Below are positions 25,764 to 34,638 of a DNA stretch of 64,000 bases, piece by piece. Positions within the stretch are counted from its first letter, which is position 1. Each line of letters begins with the position of its first letter. Where the stretch lies: contig NZ_CP166991.1 in the NCBI RefSeq assembly GCF_046197875.1, positions 1,116,001 through 1,180,000 of the forward strand, read 5' to 3'. Source of the DNA: Methanobrevibacter_A acididurans. GTDB taxonomy: Archaea; Methanobacteriota; Methanobacteria; Methanobacteriales; Methanobacteriaceae. The translations under genes were made by a program, and so were the position numbers. The notes beneath the pieces were generated by a model that did no database searches, was not told the origin of the DNA, and saw only the letters and a list, made by a program, of their open reading frames with translations.

Positions 25764-27860
25764 TTATAATTTAATTTTAATATCTAAAGCACTAGATCCG
25801 TTTTCATATACAAAGATAGGGTTAATATCTAATTCTGATATTTCTGGGAAATCTAGGGTTAAACGAGCAACACGTTTAATAGCATTACGTACACTATCCA
25901 TATCTCCAGGAGCTTCTCCACGGAAACCTTTAAGTAATTCCACTACTTTTGTATTGTTTATTTGTTCATCGATTTCATCAGAAGTTAAACCACTAGCTAG
26001 TTTAAATGATGCGTCTTCAATAAGGTTAACATAAACTCCACCCATACCGAATGCTATCATTGGACCAAATTGTTCATCACGTATCATACCAACTAATACT
26101 TCAATACCAGAATCCATCATTTTTTGAACTTCAATTCCATCAGGTGTTATGTCTGGATGTGCTTTATTAGCATTTGCCATGATTTCATTAAAACTGTTTT
26201 CTGCTTCATCTCGAGTGGATATTCCTACTTGAACTCCACCAATATCGGATTTGTGTAAAATCTTATCAGATGCTATTTTTAAAACAACTGGGAATCCCAT
26301 TTCTTCTGCAACATTTGCTGCTTCTTCTGGGGTTTTGGATAATATTATTGGTGCTGCTTCTATACCGTATTCTTTTGCAACAGCATATGCTTCACTACCA
26401 AGTAATGTATCTCTTCCATCTGCTTTTACTTTATTAAAGATTTCATTTACTTTATCTTTATTAACATCATTGATTTCTTGTATTGGATTATCATAGGTAC
26501 GTTCTTGTACTGCATTGAATCTTTCAAGGAAATCCACTACTTTTACTGCTGTTTCTGGGAATACATATGTTGGTATGCTGTTTTTTCTAAGTAATTCATT
26601 AGCGTTATCGAAACTTGATCCACCCATGTTAACTACGATGATTGGTTTGTTGAATTCTTCATTACCTTCAAGTATAGCATTTGCTATTCCATCTGGGTCT
26701 GCAGATGCTGTTGGACATACCATAATTACTAAACTATCTACATCATCACTGCTTAAAACTATTTCTAGTGTTTCTTTGTATCTGCTTACTGGTGCGTCTC
26801 CTAAAACATCTATTGGGTTTTTAACGCTTCCTTCTTCAGGGACAGCTGCTTTAAGTTTTGCAGTGGTTTCTTCATCAAAGCTTACTAGGTTTAATCCATT
26901 TCTTTCCATAGCATCTACTGATACTACTCCTCCTCCACCTGCATTTGTTATTATTGCTAGGTTTCTACCTGTAGGTAGGGGACATTTACTGAATGCTAAT
27001 CCTATATCAAATAATTCTGCCATGGTTTGTACACGGAATATTCCTGATTGTTTAAATGCTGTGTCAAATGCCACGTCACTTCCTGCTAATGCTCCTGTGT
27101 GTGAAGATGCTGCTGCAGCTCCTGCTTGTGAACTACCGGATTTTAGGATAATTACTGGTTTTTTACTTGAAACTTTTCTCATAGTTTCAATGAAGTTATG
27201 GTCTTGTGAAATACTTTCTAAGTAACATATTACAACTGCTGTTTCAGGATCATCTGCTAAGTATTGGATACATTCTAATTCAGTTACTCCTGCTTTATTT
27301 CCTATACTTATAACTTTACTGAATCCTATTCCGGCAGTTATACTCCAATCTATTATTGCTACCATCATAGCTCCACTTTGGCTGAGGAATGCTATGTTTC
27401 CTTTTGGTGGCATCATTTGTGAGAATGAACCATTTAATGGTGTGTGGGAATCTGTAATTCCTAAACTATTTGGCCCTATTAAACTTATATCGTACTCGTT
27501 TGCTAGGCGGACTAGTTCTTCTTCTAATTTTACTCCTTCTCCACCGATTTCTTTAAATCCTGCAGTTATAACTACTACATTTTTTACTCCTAATTCTCCA
27601 CATTGTTTTACTGAAGGATTTACTGCTTTGGAAGGTACGACTACTACAACAAGATCTGGTACGGTTGGACATTGTGTTACATCAGTATATGTTTTTAGTC
27701 CTAATATTTCTCCACCTTTTGGATTGATTGGGTAAATTTCTCCTTTGTAACCATCTTCTATTAGGTTACTGACTACTATGTGCCCAACTTTATCGGGGGT
27801 ATTTGATGCTCCAATGACACCTACACTATCTGGTTTAAACATCTTTTCAAGATCTCTCAT
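25764..27860 (-). CDS. acd: Acetate-CoA ligase (ADP-forming), fused alpha-beta
   Basis: A 698-residue nucleoside-diphosphate-forming acyl-CoA synthetase. The N-terminal CoA-binding Rossmann domain starts GVIGASNTPDKVGHIV. The ligase domains carry the phosphohistidine motif ASSHTGALAGSD at about residues 250-262. The C-terminal ATP-grasp domain includes GFPVVLKIASDKILHKSDIGGV. Alpha and beta parts are fused in the order seen in many archaea. It interconverts acyl-CoA with free acid and ATP. In a methanogen needing acetate, the direction could be acetate or other acid activation; the substrate is not determinable. GGAG precedes the start. Confidence 0.88.
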   Translation of the reverse strand: MRDLEKMFKPDSVGVIGASNTPDKVGHIVVSNLIEDGYKGEIYPINPKGGEILGLKTYTDVTQCPTVPDLVVVVVPSKAVNPSVKQCGELGVKNVVVITAGFKEIGGEGVKLEEELVRLANEYDISLIGPNSLGITDSHTPLNGSFSQMMPPKGNIAFLSQSGAMMVAIIDWSITAGIGFSKVISIGNKAGVTELECIQYLADDPETAVVICYLESISQDHNFIETMRKVSSKKPVIILKSGSSQAGAAAASSHTGALAGSDVAFDTAFKQSGIFRVQTMAELFDIGLAFSKCPLPTGRNLAIITNAGGGGVVSVDAMERNGLNLVSFDEETTAKLKAAVPEEGSVKNPIDVLGDAPVSRYKETLEIVLSSDDVDSLVIMVCPTASADPDGIANAILEGNEEFNKPIIVVNMGGSSFDNANELLRKNSIPTYVFPETAVKVVDFLERFNAVQERTYDNPIQEINDVNKDKVNEIFNKVKADGRDTLLGSEAYAVAKEYGIEAAPIILSKTPEEAANVAEEMGFPVVLKIASDKILHKSDIGGVQVGISTRDEAENSFNEIMANANKAHPDITPDGIEVQKMMDSGIEVLVGMIRDEQFGPMIAFGMGGVYVNLIEDASFKLASGLTSDEIDEQINNTKVVELLKGFRGEAPGDMDSVRNAIKRVARLTLDFPEISELDINPIFVYENGSSALDIKIKL

Positions 27861-28117
27861 AAGTTAAACTCCTTATTATTATATTTTTGTTTAAAATAAT
27901 TATAGAATAATACTTCAAAAATAATCAATTGAAGTCAAATATCGATTTTAATACATTTTTGTATATTTTTTTATATTTATAATGATAAATAATTATAAAT
28001 TACTATTAATAAATTAATTTATTATAATATATAAATATTTTTATTTAAATAAAAAAAGAAGAATAAGAAAAGAAAATTAAAAATAAACCTTAAAAAAAGG
28101 AGATAAAAAAATGATAT

Positions 28118-29524
28118 TTAACTATCATTAACTTCAATACCATGACTATTTAATTCATCACGAATTTCATCAGATAATTCATATTGTTTATTTTCTCGTA
28201 ATTTTTCACGAATACTTAAAATAATTTCAAGTAAATCATCACTATCAGAATCAGTTTTACCTGAATCAGTAATATTTAAGTCTATACCGAAAATATAACT
28301 TATACTATTAAACCATTTTTTAATTGTTAAAAGATTACTAATTGAATAAGTGTTTAAATCATTAATTTCTTTTATAAATTCGAAAATAGAACTTATAGCT
28401 TTAGGAGTGTTGAAATCATCATCCATTGCTTCAAAGAAACTATCCATAATAGTAGATGGTAATTCATCATTTTGATTAGCATTGACGATTTTATCAGTTA
28501 ATTCATCAGAATCTTCAAATTCCTCGGTTAATAATGTATTTAATGAATCTACAAATGTTTGTATTTTATTTAAACTTTTTTCTGCTTGATGAAGGGAGTC
28601 TTTACTGAAATCTATTGGACTTCTGTAATGAGTGGATAATACAAAGAATCGGAAAACATTTGCATCCCAATCTTTTAGTAATTCTCTAATTGTTATGAAG
28701 TTTCCAAGACTTTTACTCATTTTTTCCCCAGATACATTTAAAAATCCTGTATGCATCCAATAACGGACTAATGGTTTTTTCCCACTTACAGCTTCGATTT
28801 GTGCAATTTCTGCTTCATGATGTGGGAATATTAAATCTAAACCTCCACCGTGAACATCATATTGTGGTCCAAAGTAATGTTCAGTAATAGCAGTATCTTC
28901 TATATGCCATCCAGGTCTTCCTTTACCCCAAGGTGAATCCCATTTAGGTTCTCCCTCGAATTCTGGTGCTTCTCGTTTTTTCCATAAAACGAAATCATTT
29001 GGGTTGTGTTTTTCTGTGTTTGCTATATCTCTATGGGATTCTAATTCATCTATTTTACGATTTGATAATTTACCGAAGTCTTCAAATTTATCTATGTTAT
29101 AGTATACTCCATCTTCAGTTTCATATGCATAACCTTTCTTTATTAAACGAGTGATTTGGTCTATGATTTCATCCATATGATCTGTTGCTCGTGCAAATAA
29201 GTTGACTTTATGAACATTTAATGAGTGCATATCTTCTATGAATCTTTTTTCATATTTTTTAGCTAGAGTACTTGAGTCTATTCCTATTTCTTTAGAACGA
29301 TTAATGATTTTATCATCAATATCAGTGATGTTTTCAATATAGAAGACACTGTACCCTGAATATTCTAAGTATCTTTTAATTGTATCAAATGAGATATAGG
29401 TTCTTCCATGACCTATGTGTGCATCATCGTATACTGTAGGGCCACAGACAAAAAGTTTGACTCTATTGTTGTTTATTGTTTTTAAGTCTTGTTTTTCTCT
29501 TGTCATTGTACTGTATACTTTCAC
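28118..29524 (-). CDS. cysS: Cysteine-tRNA ligase
   Basis: A 468-residue class I synthetase. It has the HIGH signature (AHIGHGRTY, about residues 35-43), KMSKS (EKMSKSLGNF, near 265), and zinc ligands including C28 in LFVCGPTVYDD and the HHE of FPHHEAEIAQ. The start is GTG with GGAGAT 11 bases upstream. It lies 103 bases downstream of the tRNA-Cys gene on the same strand, so the enzyme and its substrate tRNA are neighbours and possibly cotranscribed. Presence of CysRS fits direct cysteinylation rather than the SepRS/SepCysS route. Confidence 0.96.
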   Translation of the reverse strand: MKVYSTMTREKQDLKTINNNRVKLFVCGPTVYDDAHIGHGRTYISFDTIKRYLEYSGYSVFYIENITDIDDKIINRSKEIGIDSSTLAKKYEKRFIEDMHSLNVHKVNLFARATDHMDEIIDQITRLIKKGYAYETEDGVYYNIDKFEDFGKLSNRKIDELESHRDIANTEKHNPNDFVLWKKREAPEFEGEPKWDSPWGKGRPGWHIEDTAITEHYFGPQYDVHGGGLDLIFPHHEAEIAQIEAVSGKKPLVRYWMHTGFLNVSGEKMSKSLGNFITIRELLKDWDANVFRFFVLSTHYRSPIDFSKDSLHQAEKSLNKIQTFVDSLNTLLTEEFEDSDELTDKIVNANQNDELPSTIMDSFFEAMDDDFNTPKAISSIFEFIKEINDLNTYSISNLLTIKKWFNSISYIFGIDLNITDSGKTDSDSDDLLEIILSIREKLRENKQYELSDEIRDELNSHGIEVNDS

Positions 29525-29627
29525 TTTTTCTAAATCTCCTTTTATTATTAAAATTGATTATTTATATTAGAATAAAAAATTTTTTTAAAAATTAGTAAAT
29601 ATATATAAAATTTGTATTTATTATGAG

Positions 29628-29699
29628 AGGCAAGAGAGGGATTCGAACCCCCGTATCATGGTCTGCAGCCACGCACCTAAGCCGCTCGGTCATCTTGCC
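29628..29699 (-). tRNA. tRNA-Cys (GCA)
   Basis: On the minus strand the acceptor stem GGCAAGA pairs with TCTTGCC. The D arm has ACC/GGT, and the anticodon stem CGUGG/CCAUG encloses the loop CUGCAGA with anticodon GCA (codon UGC/UGU). The T arm is GGGGG-UUCGAAU-CCCUC. The discriminator base is U, as expected for tRNA-Cys. CCA is not encoded. About 22-27 bases upstream is a TATA-like TTTATATGA (29718-29726). Confidence 0.93.
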
Positions 29700-29717
29700 A
29701 TTGAAAAATTAAAATAT

Positions 29718-29726
29718 CATATAAAA
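29718..29726 (-). promoter_or_regulatory. Likely TATA box of tRNA-Cys
   Basis: TTTATATGA on the minus strand, ending 18 bases before the mature tRNA 5' end, close to the distance expected for an archaeal promoter with a short leader. Confidence 0.45.
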
Positions 29727-29855
29727 TAAGATACAATCTATATTCTGATTATCATCTTATAAATAGTTTTTGGAAAATGGAAAAAATTTCTCCCTTAATT
29801 TAAAAAAAATATTTTATATTAAAATGGGAAAAATGAAAAAATTTATTTCTATTTT

Positions 29856-30233
29856 TTAATCTTCTAAATCAGATCCTAAACATGCATGACATTCCCAGTT
29901 AACATCTCCTTTAGTTTTATGGATTTGACAGAGAATATCTTCTGCTTTAATTTTTTTACAAATATTACAAGTTCTAGGAATAATATCAAATTTAGTTGCA
30001 TTTTCATCATATAAATCTTGAGCAAAACTTTGTATTAACTGATTTACTTCATCACTAAACTCTATCCCACTACCTCTTTTATCTGTAATGTATTGTGATA
30101 CGGCTGGTTGAGTTATATCCATAAGTTCTGAAATCTTTTTCTGTTTCATACCTAAGGTTAATAAATCTTTTGCAAGCTCTGATCTTATAGCTGGTATTAC
30201 ATACCATACTACCATTTCACATGGGGGTTTCAT
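29856..30233 (-). CDS. HTH transcriptional regulator with five-cysteine C-terminal tail (COG2522-like)
   Basis: A 125-residue predicted DNA-binding protein. Residues 28-56 form a helix-turn-helix (KQKKISELMDITQPAVSQYI). The N-terminus (CEMVVWYVIPAIRSELAKDL) matches the archaeal COG2522 family. The tail has C89, C92, C102, C115 and C118, a likely zinc or iron-sulfur site or thiol sensor. It starts 29 bases downstream of cysE on the same strand with GGAGAAGAGAG before the ATG, so it should share the cysE transcript. That makes it the best local candidate to bind the palindromes upstream of cysE, cysK, nifS and metY; this is inference. Confidence 0.8.
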   Translation of the reverse strand: MKPPCEMVVWYVIPAIRSELAKDLLTLGMKQKKISELMDITQPAVSQYITDKRGSGIEFSDEVNQLIQSFAQDLYDENATKFDIIPRTCNICKKIKAEDILCQIHKTKGDVNWECHACLGSDLED

Positions 30234-30262
30234 TATCTCTCTTCTCCTTTTATATTATTTTC

Positions 30263-31186
30263 CTATAATCTATATCTTAATGATTCAATTTTATCTTCTA
30301 AATCTTTTATTTCTTGTTCTAATTCATTTTGATGAACTAATAACTTATTTATTAAATCTGCAACAGTATCATAATCTTGTGAATCATCTGAGACTTCTGA
30401 ATTATCTTTTCTAAATATTTCTTTATATGATTTTTTAGGTTTTGATTTTTTATCTTTAAAAATAACTTTATCTGCATCTATCTCGTCACATTCTGTTTGG
30501 AAAACATCTTCAAGATTGGGTTCTGTGTCTAATCTATTTACAGGTAAGTTTTGTTTAAGATCTAATTCTGCGATTTGTTCTTCTAATTCGTTTTGTCTTT
30601 TAAGTAATAAGTCTATTATATCTGCTACTGGATCTGGTAGTTTTGCATGTTCTAAAAGTAATGCTGGTTCTCTTTTTTGTTTAACAATTCTACCTGGAAT
30701 TCCAACACATGTTGCACCTGCAGGTACATCTTTTAGGACTACTGAACCTGCACCTATTTTTGCACCATTACCAATGTTTATATCACCCATTACTTTAGCT
30801 CCAGAGCCTACTACTACTTCATCACCAATTGTTGGATGTCTTTTTCCTTTAGATAAACTAGTTCCTCCAAGAACTACTCCTTGGTATAATAAAACATCAT
30901 TTCCTATTATTGTAGTTTCTCCTATTACTACTCCCATCCCATGGTCTATGAAGAATCTTTTCCCAATTGTTGCTCCTGGGTGTATTTCTATTCCAGTAAA
31001 GAATCGTCCCATATTGGAGAAGAATCTTCCAAGTTGGTAGTGATTTTTTTTCCATAACCAGTGGGATAGTTTATACCACCATAGTGCGTGAAGTCCAGGA
31101 TATGAGAAGAATATTTCTATATTATTTCTTGCAGCAGGGTCTCTTTCTTTAACTGCTCTCATATCTTCTTTTAGCCCTTCAAACAT
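30263..31186 (-). CDS. cysE: Serine O-acetyltransferase with long coiled-coil extension
   Basis: A 307-residue CysE. Residues 1-170 are the normal enzyme: a short N-terminal helix region, then a left-handed beta-helix with hexapeptide repeats around HGMGVVIGETTIIGNDVLLYQGVVLGG and GVPGRIVKQK. It acetylates serine with acetyl-CoA to supply CysK. The last ~130 residues are unusual: two coiled-coil blocks, LLLKRQNELEEQIAEL (about 197-212) and KLLVHQNELEQEIKDL (about 284-299), joined by a charged linker. The blocks look like a duplicated element. GGAG precedes the ATG. The HTH regulator follows; a single palindromic site lies upstream. Confidence 0.92.
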   Translation of the reverse strand: MFEGLKEDMRAVKERDPAARNNIEIFFSYPGLHALWWYKLSHWLWKKNHYQLGRFFSNMGRFFTGIEIHPGATIGKRFFIDHGMGVVIGETTIIGNDVLLYQGVVLGGTSLSKGKRHPTIGDEVVVGSGAKVMGDINIGNGAKIGAGSVVLKDVPAGATCVGIPGRIVKQKREPALLLEHAKLPDPVADIIDLLLKRQNELEEQIAELDLKQNLPVNRLDTEPNLEDVFQTECDEIDADKVIFKDKKSKPKKSYKEIFRKDNSEVSDDSQDYDTVADLINKLLVHQNELEQEIKDLEDKIESLRYRL

Positions 31187-31267
31187 TATTTAGTTTCTCC
31201 ACAAATATTTTTGTATTTTAATTAAATTTTATTTATTTATAGTTAATTTTTAAATTTTTAAATATAA

Positions 31268-31281
31268 ATAACTATTGTTAA
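31268..31281. promoter_or_regulatory. Palindromic operator upstream of cysE
   Basis: ATAACTATTGTTAA, one copy of the shared palindrome (core TAACTATTGTTA, 31269-31280), 82-95 bases upstream of the cysE start and next to a TATA-like stretch on the minus strand. The outer arm positions are less conserved than at nifS and cysK. Confidence 0.6.
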
Positions 31282-31359
31282 AAAAAATAAATTATTTTAA
31301 AATAAAATATAAAAAAAGAGGAAAAAAAAGTGGGGAGGGAGGGTTTTTATGGGTTTTCT

Positions 31360-32352
31360 TTATTGTTTGAAGATTTCTGGATATTCTTGGTAGATGTCTT
31401 TAAATAACCAGTCTACGGATAAGTATCTTTCACCTGTATCAGGTAAGATTGCTACTATTGTTTTTCCTTTGTTTTCTGGTCTTTTAGCTAATTGTATTGC
31501 TGCATATGTTGCTGCACCTGAGGATATTCCTGCAAGTATTCCTTCCTCTTTAGCTAGTTTAAGTAAGGTGGATCCTGCATCTTCATCTTTTACTGGGAAA
31601 ATTTCATCTACTAATTCTGGTTTGAAGATTCCTGGTATGAATCCTGGTCCGATTCCTTGGATTTTATGTGCTCCTTTTTCACCTTTACCTAAGGTTTGAC
31701 TTGTTTGGGGTTCTACTGCAACTGCTTTAAATCCTGGTTTTTCTTTTTTTAATACTTCAGATATTCCGATTAATGTTCCACCAGTTCCTGCTGCTGATAC
31801 TAATATATCTACTCCATTGTTGGTGTCTCTTAATAGTTCTTGTGCTGTTGTTTCTGAGTGTACTTTTGGGTTGAATTTGTTATTGAATTGTTGTGGTATT
31901 ACTGCATTTGGGATTTCTTTTGCTAGTTCTTCTGCTTTTGCTACTGCTCCTCCCATTCCTTCAGATCCTGGTGTTAGTACTATTTCTGCACCGAATAGTG
32001 CGAGTAATTTTTTACGTTCTATAGACATTGTTTCTGGCATGGTGAGTATTAATCTGTAATTTTTTGCTGCAGATACGAATCCTAAAGCGATTCCTGTGTT
32101 TCCACTTGTTGGTTCTATGATTACTGAATCTGGTTTGATTAGTCCTTCTTTTTCACCATATTTTATCATTGCCACTCCAACGCGATCTTTCACACTGCTT
32201 ACTGGGTTGAATGATTCTATTTTAACTAGTACTTCTGCTTCTAATCCTTCAGTTAGTTTGTTCAATCTTACTAGTGGTGTGTTTCCAATTGTTTCTGTAA
32301 TATCGTTTGCTATTCCTCTTGTTAGTTCTGGTATGTTTAAATCATTTGTCAT
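31360..32352 (-). CDS. cysK: Cysteine synthase (O-acetylserine sulfhydrylase)
   Basis: A 330-residue PLP enzyme that makes cysteine from O-acetylserine and sulfide. The PLP lysine is in NPVSSVKDRVG, the phosphate-binding loop in SAAGTGGTLIG, and the substrate loop in EPTSGNTGIALG. AGGAG precedes the start. It sits upstream of cysE on the same strand but with a separate control region (173-base gap with its own operator at cysE). A tandem palindrome pair lies about 160-190 bases upstream. With CysE it provides a bacterial-type cysteine pathway. Confidence 0.95.
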   Translation of the reverse strand: MTNDLNIPELTRGIANDITETIGNTPLVRLNKLTEGLEAEVLVKIESFNPVSSVKDRVGVAMIKYGEKEGLIKPDSVIIEPTSGNTGIALGFVSAAKNYRLILTMPETMSIERKKLLALFGAEIVLTPGSEGMGGAVAKAEELAKEIPNAVIPQQFNNKFNPKVHSETTAQELLRDTNNGVDILVSAAGTGGTLIGISEVLKKEKPGFKAVAVEPQTSQTLGKGEKGAHKIQGIGPGFIPGIFKPELVDEIFPVKDEDAGSTLLKLAKEEGILAGISSGAATYAAIQLAKRPENKGKTIVAILPDTGERYLSVDWLFKDIYQEYPEIFKQ

Positions 32353-32512
32353 TATTAGTATGCTCCTATTAGTTTTATATTTTTTTGAAAAGTGAATTAA
32401 TTATTTTTAATTATATCTTGTATTTGTTTTTTTATAATTAAAAAAATTTTTATTAATTGAAATCTTTTATTTTATTGGGTTATATAATTTTGATAGTTTA
32501 TTTCTATAAAAA

Positions 32513-32542
32513 TATAACTATTGTTATATAACTATTGTTATA
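32513..32542. promoter_or_regulatory. Tandem palindromic operators upstream of cysK
   Basis: TATAACTATTGTTATA at 32513-32528 and an identical, overlapping copy at 32527-32542. The 14-bp centre spacing equals that upstream of nifS. The region lies between the start of cysK and the 3' end of nth. Confidence 0.75.
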
Positions 32543-32614
32543 TTATTTTTTTATGCTTATAAACTTAACCCTAAAAAAAATATTAAAAAAATTTAAACCT
32601 TAAAAAAAAATAGT

Positions 32615-33238
32615 TTAACCATTATCAAAAGCACATAATCCAATTAAAGGACAATCACCACATTGAGGAGAAGTAGGTTTACAAATAGTTTGACCAAACT
32701 GAACCATAATATCATTCAACTCAATCCACATATCCTTAGGAACAATCTTCATTAACTCTAATTCAGTTTGTTCTGGTTTACTAGTATCAACTAAACCCCA
32801 ACGATTACTAATACGATGAACATGAGTATCAACAGGAATAGCAGGTTTACAAAACGCGAAAACTAAAACACAATTAGCAGTCTTACGACCAACACCAGGT
32901 AAATCCAATAATTCCTTCATATTATCAGGTACCACACCATCATACTCATCAATGATAATCTGTGAAACCTCTTGAATTCTAGCTGCTTTAACATGATAAA
33001 AACCAGCAGGATGAACTAATTCCTCTATATCTTCAACTGGTGCATTAGCAACACTATTAATATCAGGGTATTTATTAAATAAATTAGCAGTAGCTTGATC
33101 TGTGTTTTCATCACGTGTTCTTTGAGAAAGAATAGTTCTGATTAAAACCTTATAAGGATCTTTACCCTCAAAAATTCTTATAGTATAAATCTCTTTTAAT
33201 CTTTTAAAAATTTCAATAACTTGTTCAGTTTTATCCAT
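32615..33238 (-). CDS. nth: Endonuclease III
   Basis: A 207-residue bifunctional DNA glycosylase/AP lyase for oxidised pyrimidines. The helix-hairpin-helix LPGVGRKTANCVLVFAF carries the catalytic lysine, the aspartate is in IPVDTHVHRISNRW, and the C-terminal [4Fe-4S] motif is complete: C-x6-C-x2-C-x5-C in CKPTSPQCGDCPLIGLC. GGAG precedes the ATG. It lies 11 bases downstream of aroA and is the last gene of a likely valS-aroA-nth operon. Confidence 0.95.
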   Translation of the reverse strand: MDKTEQVIEIFKRLKEIYTIRIFEGKDPYKVLIRTILSQRTRDENTDQATANLFNKYPDINSVANAPVEDIEELVHPAGFYHVKAARIQEVSQIIIDEYDGVVPDNMKELLDLPGVGRKTANCVLVFAFCKPAIPVDTHVHRISNRWGLVDTSKPEQTELELMKIVPKDMWIELNDIMVQFGQTICKPTSPQCGDCPLIGLCAFDNG

Positions 33239-33249
33239 AAAAACACTCC

Positions 33250-34566
33250 TTATTTTAGTTCTAATTCTACTCCAATTTCACCCATACTAGTTAAAAAGTT
33301 AGGATATGAAACATTGAAAACTTCACCATCTTTAATAGTGATATTATGTTTTAAACCTATTAAAGTAAAAGCCATAGCTAAACGATGATCCATATGGGAT
33401 TCTACTATACCATCATTTACTCCACCATGGATAAGCATACCATCTTCAAATTCAACAAGTTTTACACCTAATTTTTTAAGTTCCATACAACTAGTTGCAA
33501 TACGATCAGTTTCCTTCAAACGACCATGTTTAACACCTGTAATAAGAGTATCTCCACTTGCAAGACATCCTAATGCTGCAACAGTTAAAATCAAATCAGG
33601 AGCATTAGAAAGGTTAACTTCAACTCCTTTTAATTCACCATTAGACTGTATAGTAACACTATCATCATTTGATTCTATTTTACATCCCATTTTAGCTAAA
33701 ATATTTAAGATATATTTATCTCCTTGTTTAGAATCCTTAAAAAGATTACCAATAGTGATTTCACCACCACAAATTGCACAGGCTGCAAGTAAATAGGAAG
33801 CACTAGAATAATCTCCTTCTACTTGATAGTTTATTCCATGATAATAAGATGATGGTATTTGGAATTTGTTTATACTACAAGATTTAACTGTTTTATCACA
33901 ATCTTCATGTTTATTTACTTCAAACTCTTCGATTTTAACACCGAATTTTTCCATAATATCAATTGTCATATTAACGTATGGTTTACTTACAAATTCTGGT
34001 AAAACAGATAAACACACACCATCTTTGGATAATGGTGCAGATATTAATATACTTGAGATGAATTGAGAACTAATATTTCCTGGAATACTTGTTTTACCAC
34101 CAATATAACCAGGATAAACTTTTATAGGTGCCTTACCATTATCATTAATGGATTCTGTTTTCACACCTAAATCATCTAAAGCATTTAATAATGGATTCAT
34201 AGGTCTTGTGAGTAATGAATCATCACCAGAAAACTGTACAGTATTATCAGATAAACCTGCAATTGATGTTAAAAGACGTAAGCTTGTTCCAGAATTACCT
34301 AAATCAATAAAATCTTTAGATGTATTATGTAATTTACCACCTGTCCCTATAATTTGGATGTGGTCTTTTTTGTTAATGATTTTTGCACCTAAACTTTCAC
34401 ATGCATTTATAGTTGATTTAACATCTTCAGATAAAAGAACATTATATAATTTACTTTCACCTTTTGCAAGTGATGCTAAAATTACTGCTCTATGACTGTA
34501 ACTTTTACTTGATGGAGCTTTAACTTTCCCTTGGATTTTATAAACATTTTTAACTTTAAGAATCAT
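33250..34566 (-). CDS. aroA: 3-phosphoshikimate 1-carboxyvinyltransferase (EPSP synthase)
   Basis: A protein of 438 residues from the ATG at 34566, which has AGGGGT about 9 bases upstream and gives MILKVKNVYKI; an in-frame ATG 18 bases earlier lacks a ribosome site. It transfers the enolpyruvyl group from PEP to shikimate-3-phosphate. Motifs include PSSKSYSHRAVILASLA (substrate-binding Lys/Ser), LGNSGTSLRLL and LKETDRIATSCMELKKLG. The middle of the gene, near residue 215-235, has a small insertion rich in Asp/Lys/Cys. It lies between valS and nth. Confidence 0.95.
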   Translation of the reverse strand: MILKVKNVYKIQGKVKAPSSKSYSHRAVILASLAKGESKLYNVLLSEDVKSTINACESLGAKIINKKDHIQIIGTGGKLHNTSKDFIDLGNSGTSLRLLTSIAGLSDNTVQFSGDDSLLTRPMNPLLNALDDLGVKTESINDNGKAPIKVYPGYIGGKTSIPGNISSQFISSILISAPLSKDGVCLSVLPEFVSKPYVNMTIDIMEKFGVKIEEFEVNKHEDCDKTVKSCSINKFQIPSSYYHGINYQVEGDYSSASYLLAACAICGGEITIGNLFKDSKQGDKYILNILAKMGCKIESNDDSVTIQSNGELKGVEVNLSNAPDLILTVAALGCLASGDTLITGVKHGRLKETDRIATSCMELKKLGVKLVEFEDGMLIHGGVNDGIVESHMDHRLAMAFTLIGLKHNITIKDGEVFNVSYPNFLTSMGEIGVELELK

Positions 34567-34638
34567 AAAAAGAAACCCCTGCACTTTTAACTTCTATATA
34601 AAAAAAAGAGTAATAATGGGAAAAAATATTTAAATTTT

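Noticed and set aside
26251..27735. Long plus-strand frames opposite the acetyl-CoA synthetase gene, and similar ones opposite nifS, cysE, cysK and valS
   Set aside because: They are antisense shadows of strongly supported genes and show no family features.
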